Assembly: GCF_001571005.1 (NCBI RefSeq)
Contig: NZ_BCST01000003.1
Span: forward strand, 186,001 to 250,000
Length of the DNA stretch: 64,000 nt
Direction: 5' to 3'
Source: Herbiconiux solani NBRC 106740
GTDB lineage: Bacteria; Actinomycetota; Actinomycetes; Actinomycetales; Microbacteriaceae
Part shown: positions 61,668-64,000 of the stretch, one piece after another
Numbering within the stretch: position 1 is the first letter of the stretch
Layout: each line of letters starts with the position of its first letter
Notes under the pieces: generated by a model
What the model was told of the DNA's origin: nothing
Seen by the model: only the letters and a program-made list of their open reading frames with translations
Databases searched by the model: none
Translations under genes and position numbers: made by a program

Positions 61668-61691
61668 CTGTTTTCGCGCGCGGCGTGCGGG

Positions 61692-62270
61692 TCAGGCGGC
61701 CTGCTGCTCGGCGTCGATCCCGTCGAGGGCCTCGGCGAACTCGGCGAGGAACGCCGAGAGCTGCTCGCGGATCTCCGCATCCTCCTTCGGGTGCGTCTCC
61801 GCGAAGCGCACCATCGAGTTCGGCACCGCGACGGTGGTCGACTCGATCACGTTGGCGCCGGCGATGCCGTAGGCCTTGCGCGCTTCGTCCTGCGCCCAGA
61901 TTCCGCCGAACTGGGCGAACGAGGTGCCGATGACGGCGACGGGCTTCGCCGAGATCGAACTCGAACCGAAGGGGCGCGACGACCAGTCGATCGCGTTCTT
62001 GAGGTTCGCGGGGAGCGTCCCGTTGTGCTCGGGGGTGACGACGAGCACGGCGTCGGCGTCGGAGATCGCCTGACGGTAGGCGACGACGGATTCGGGCAGC
62101 GCGCCCTCGACGTCGACGTCCTCGTTGTAGAGGGGCAGCTCGGAGTGTCCGCCGTAGAGCGAGAGCGCCAGGCCCTCGGGGGCGAGTTCGGCGGCGGCCT
62201 CGGCGAGCTGGCGGTTGGTCGAGCCGGAGCGCAGGCTTCCGACGAGCACGAGCACGTTCTTCTCGGTCAT
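61692..62270 (-). CDS. NADPH-dependent FMN reductase family protein
   Basis: This 192-residue flavodoxin-fold enzyme has the FMN-phosphate loop GSLRSGSTNRQLAE, VVTPEHNGTLPANLKNAIDW, and a GIWAQDEARKAYGIAG stretch. It reduces quinones, azo compounds or FMN with NADPH. An AAGGAG site precedes the ATG. The promoter resembles SigR/SigH targets, fitting a thiol or quinone stress role, and contains a palindrome that the divergent TetR protein may bind. Confidence 0.9.
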   Translation of the reverse strand: MTEKNVLVLVGSLRSGSTNRQLAEAAAELAPEGLALSLYGGHSELPLYNEDVDVEGALPESVVAYRQAISDADAVLVVTPEHNGTLPANLKNAIDWSSRPFGSSSISAKPVAVIGTSFAQFGGIWAQDEARKAYGIAGANVIESTTVAVPNSMVRFAETHPKEDAEIREQLSAFLAEFAEALDGIDAEQQAA

Positions 62271-62330
62271 GGTTCTCCTTGTTGGGGATGAGGGTGGGCG
62301 CGGCGCTGTCGACCGGCATCCACTTCGTTT

Positions 62331-62357
62331 AACCGGACCGCGGTCCGTTTATTCCCC
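62331..62357 (-). promoter_or_regulatory. SigR/SigH-type promoter of the FMN reductase gene
   Basis: Read leftward, GGGGAAT (62357-62351) and GTT (62333-62331) stand exactly 17 bases apart, again matching the thiol-stress sigma consensus. The predicted start is near 62324, giving a leader of about 54 bases before the ribosome site. Confidence 0.65.
62334..62347. promoter_or_regulatory. palindromic TetR operator inside the promoter spacer
   Basis: CGGACCG/CGGTCCG is a perfect 14-bp palindrome lying wholly within the 17-base spacer between the -35 and -10 of the FMN reductase promoter. A bound repressor would block sigma contact. The divergent TetR gene starting at 62428 is the obvious candidate. 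Confidence 0.75.
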
Positions 62358-62427
62358 AACTCTTCGATCGCTCCCACCCCCCCGTCCGCCGACCCGGCCG
62401 CTGGAACCCCCGTGGTACTGTCCCTGC

Positions 62428-63048
62428 ATGGACAGGTCCGGCCTCAGCCCCCTCGTCCCGCTCCTCGGCCCGCCGCCCGAACCCCTCACCCCGGAGCGCG
62501 CCGACGCCGCGCGCAACCGCGCCCGCCTGCTCGACGCGGCCCGGCGCATCCTGGATCAGGACGGCCCGGACGCCCTGACGATGGATCGGCTCGCGACCGA
62601 GAGCGGGGTGGGCAAGGGCACGATCTTCCGCCGGTTCGGGTCGCGCGCCGGACTGTTCGAGGCGCTGCTGGACGAGTCGGAGCGGGCGTTCCAGCTGCGG
62701 TTCCTGAGCGGGCCGCCGCCGCTCGGGCCGGGTGCGCCGGCCGTCGAGCGGCTGGTCGCGTTCGGTCGCGAGCGCCTGGCGACCTACTCGGTGGTGGCCG
62801 AGGTCATGCGGGCGGCCGAGCGTCCGGTCACCGAGCGGGCGGCGATCCCCGTGCGCCGGGTCGTCGAGGTGCACATCGCGCTGCTCGTGCGCGAGGCGGG
62901 GTACCCGGCCGACGTGCCCGTGCTGGCGTTCAACCTGATGGCGGTGCTGGATGCGATCGTGCAGCTTCCCGGCGACGAGATCACGCGCATGCTCCCGCGG
63001 TTGAGCGACGGGTGGGAGGAGCTGGTGCGGCGGGTGCTGCGAGGGTGA
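62428..63048 (+). CDS. TetR/AcrR-family regulator
   Basis: This 206-residue regulator has the TetR helix-turn-helix (RARLLDAARRILDQDG, TMDRLATESGVGKGTIFRRFGSRAGLFEAL, about residues 28-75) and a ligand-binding C-terminal domain. ATG 62428 follows a TACTGT -10-like hexamer by 9 bases and has no ribosome site, suggesting a leaderless message. Divergence from the FMN reductase and the palindrome between them make that gene its probable target. Confidence 0.87.
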   Translation: MDRSGLSPLVPLLGPPPEPLTPERADAARNRARLLDAARRILDQDGPDALTMDRLATESGVGKGTIFRRFGSRAGLFEALLDESERAFQLRFLSGPPPLGPGAPAVERLVAFGRERLATYSVVAEVMRAAERPVTERAAIPVRRVVEVHIALLVREAGYPADVPVLAFNLMAVLDAIVQLPGDEITRMLPRLSDGWEELVRRVLRG

Positions 63049-63147
63049 CACGGCGGATGCGGGTGCGGGCCGCCGCGTGTGCCGGTGCCGCGCTGCCGAT
63101 CGCTGGAGACCATGTTGCCCGTGGCCACATCGACGTACGCTCGGGCC

Positions 63148-63855
63148 ATGAGCGGTTCCGCACCTACGCCCTACCACCACGGTAACCTGCGCACGGCGCT
63201 GCTCGAGCGGGCGGGCGAGACGCTCGCCGCCGAGGGAGCCGACGCCCTGACCCTGCGGCGCCTCGCCCGCGAGCTCGGCGTGAGTCACGCGGCGCCGGGC
63301 CGGCACTTCCGTGATCGGCGGGCACTGCTCGACGCGCTCGCCCTCGAGGGGTACGCGGCGCTGAACGCGCGGCTCGAGGCGTCAACGGATGCGGCGGGCC
63401 CGGTCGACCCGCACGGTGCGTCGCGGTTCTCCGCCGTCGCGCGGGCCTACCTCGGTTTCGCCGGTGAGCACGGGCCGCTGATGGAGGTGATGTCGCGGTC
63501 GGTCTTGTCGCCGTCGGTTTCGTCGCCGTCGGTCTCCTCCCCTTCGGTCTCGGGGTCGGGCACCGCCGAGGCCGATGGGGCCGACGCGGCCGCTCGGCTC
63601 GCTGCGGCACGACGCCGCGGTCTCGAACTGACGGCGTCGTCGATGCGCGAGGACTCCGGCCCCGTCGACCCCCGGCGCGGGCTGATCGCGTTCGCACTGA
63701 TCCACGGTCTCGCGCAACTCGCCGCCGAGGACCTCCTCGAGGGCCACCCGCTCGACGACCTCGTCGATCTGGCGGTGGACACGGTCTGGAGAGGACTCGA
63801 GACCGACGCCGGCCGAGGCACCAAGGCCGACGGCGATTCCGGGGTCGACGCATGA
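63148..63855 (+). CDS. TetR-family regulator with WHG-type C-terminal domain
   Basis: This 235-residue regulator has the [14 protein letters not shown] opening and helix-turn-helix ([29 protein letters not shown]) of the WHG-domain TetR group, and a C-terminal domain ([23 protein letters not shown]). A 25-residue Ser/Val/Pro repeat ([15 protein letters not shown]) is inserted near residue 115, encoded by a DNA tandem repeat at 63500-63560. The start at 63148 excludes an unsupported 23-residue extension. Its stop overlaps the gluconokinase start. Confidence 0.85.
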   Translation: MSGSAPTPYHHGNLRTALLERAGETLAAEGADALTLRRLARELGVSHAAPGRHFRDRRALLDALALEGYAALNARLEASTDAAGPVDPHGASRFSAVARAYLGFAGEHGPLMEVMSRSVLSPSVSSPSVSSPSVSGSGTAEADGADAAARLAAARRRGLELTASSMREDSGPVDPRRGLIAFALIHGLAQLAAEDLLEGHPLDDLVDLAVDTVWRGLETDAGRGTKADGDSGVDA

Positions 63856-64000
63856 CCGGCGTGACGCGGGCGGTCTTCGTCACGGGCGTCTCGGGGTCGG
63901 GCAAGTCGACGATCGGCTCGCTGCTCGCCGCCCGCCTGGGGTGGTCGTTCGTGGATGCCGACGACCTGCATCCGGCCGCCAACGTCGCGAAGATGGCCGG
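63852..64000 (+). CDS. gntK: gluconokinase, 3'-truncated by window end
   Basis: The first 49 codons are present. They encode [13 protein letters not shown], a P-loop of the GntK type, and [14 protein letters not shown], the conserved substrate-binding stretch of gluconate kinases. It overlaps the WHG-type TetR gene by ATGA, so that regulator may control gluconate use. The rest lies past position 64000. Confidence 0.87.
   Translation, partial: MTGVTRAVFVTGVSGSGKSTIGSLLAARLGWSFVDADDLHPAANVAKMA

Noticed and set aside
1-64000. CRISPR array, tRNA, rRNA, insertion sequence or prophage
   Set aside because: No regularly spaced repeats, cloverleaf with CCA or TTC-loop, transposase motif or integrase gene was seen on either strand.

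Overview
The window is a dense stretch of a high-GC actinobacterial chromosome. Coding is tight, many genes overlap by ATGA or GTGA, and GTG starts are common. The gene set (actinobacterial nad operon with an NrtR-type regulator, DUF3054, LCP, septum-formation family, DUF2207, UBP zinc finger beside a cyclic-nucleotide-binding thioredoxin-reductase-like protein) suggests the family Microbacteriaceae. That placement is inference from gene content and codon style, not from a marker-gene tree. I see no rRNA, tRNA, CRISPR array, transposase or phage gene, and no gene-free stretch longer than 300 bases.

Region 1 (1-8324) is a rightward sugar operon whose 5' end lies outside the window: ABC sugar importer (binding protein fragment plus two permeases), Gfo/Idh/MocA oxidoreductase, RhaM-type mutarotase, L-fuconate dehydratase-like enolase, aldo/keto reductase, FAH-family hydrolase and SDR dehydrogenase. 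Together these fit the non-phosphorylating L-fucose route to pyruvate and lactate; only a lactonase is not seen. Then come an unknown gene, an M23 peptidase, an Abi-type HEPN gene, and a divergent pair encoding a UBP zinc finger and a cNMP-binding/thioredoxin-reductase-like fusion.

Region 2 (13069-18130) is a second sugar-acid module: a paralogous FAH/SDR pair, an MHS-type transporter, an enolase-superfamily dehydratase and a divergent GntR regulator with a likely operator. Region 3 (18156-24664) is a third module: 2-hydroxyacid dehydrogenase, XylX/AraD1-like FAH-fold dehydratase, cyclase-family protein, zinc alcohol dehydrogenase, GntR regulator and ketoglutarate-semialdehyde-type dehydrogenase. 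Three related palindromes at its promoters suggest one local GntR regulon resembling an oxidative, Weimberg-like pathway.

Region 4 (24676-43000) mixes envelope, transport and regulation genes: a TetR / degenerate ABC ATPase-like / YhgE-Pip operon, a molybdopterin oxidoreductase, EamA, TrmH, CorA and ClC transporters, MntH with a probable MntR box and an MntR-type regulator 3.7 kb away, an HAD phosphatase with an Lrp regulator, a HisC-like aminotransferase with YitT, and the cysteine desulfurase end of the NAD operon. Region 5 (41681-47840) is the NAD biosynthesis operon nadA-nadB-nadC-cysteine desulfurase behind an NrtR-like gene.

Region 6 (47914-64000) holds a lipoprotein, HAD-IIA phosphatase, LCP protein, DUF4190 and DUF2207 proteins, septum-formation protein, pyrE, an NmrA-like protein, a YihY/BrkB protein, xthA, an APC transporter, thioredoxin, an FMN reductase, two TetR regulators and the start of a gluconokinase gene cut by the window end. 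Thioredoxin and FMN reductase both carry promoters resembling the SigR/SigH thiol-stress consensus; the second encloses a perfect palindrome. A 60-bp inverted repeat occurs three times between genes and may be a lineage-specific dispersed element or bidirectional terminator.
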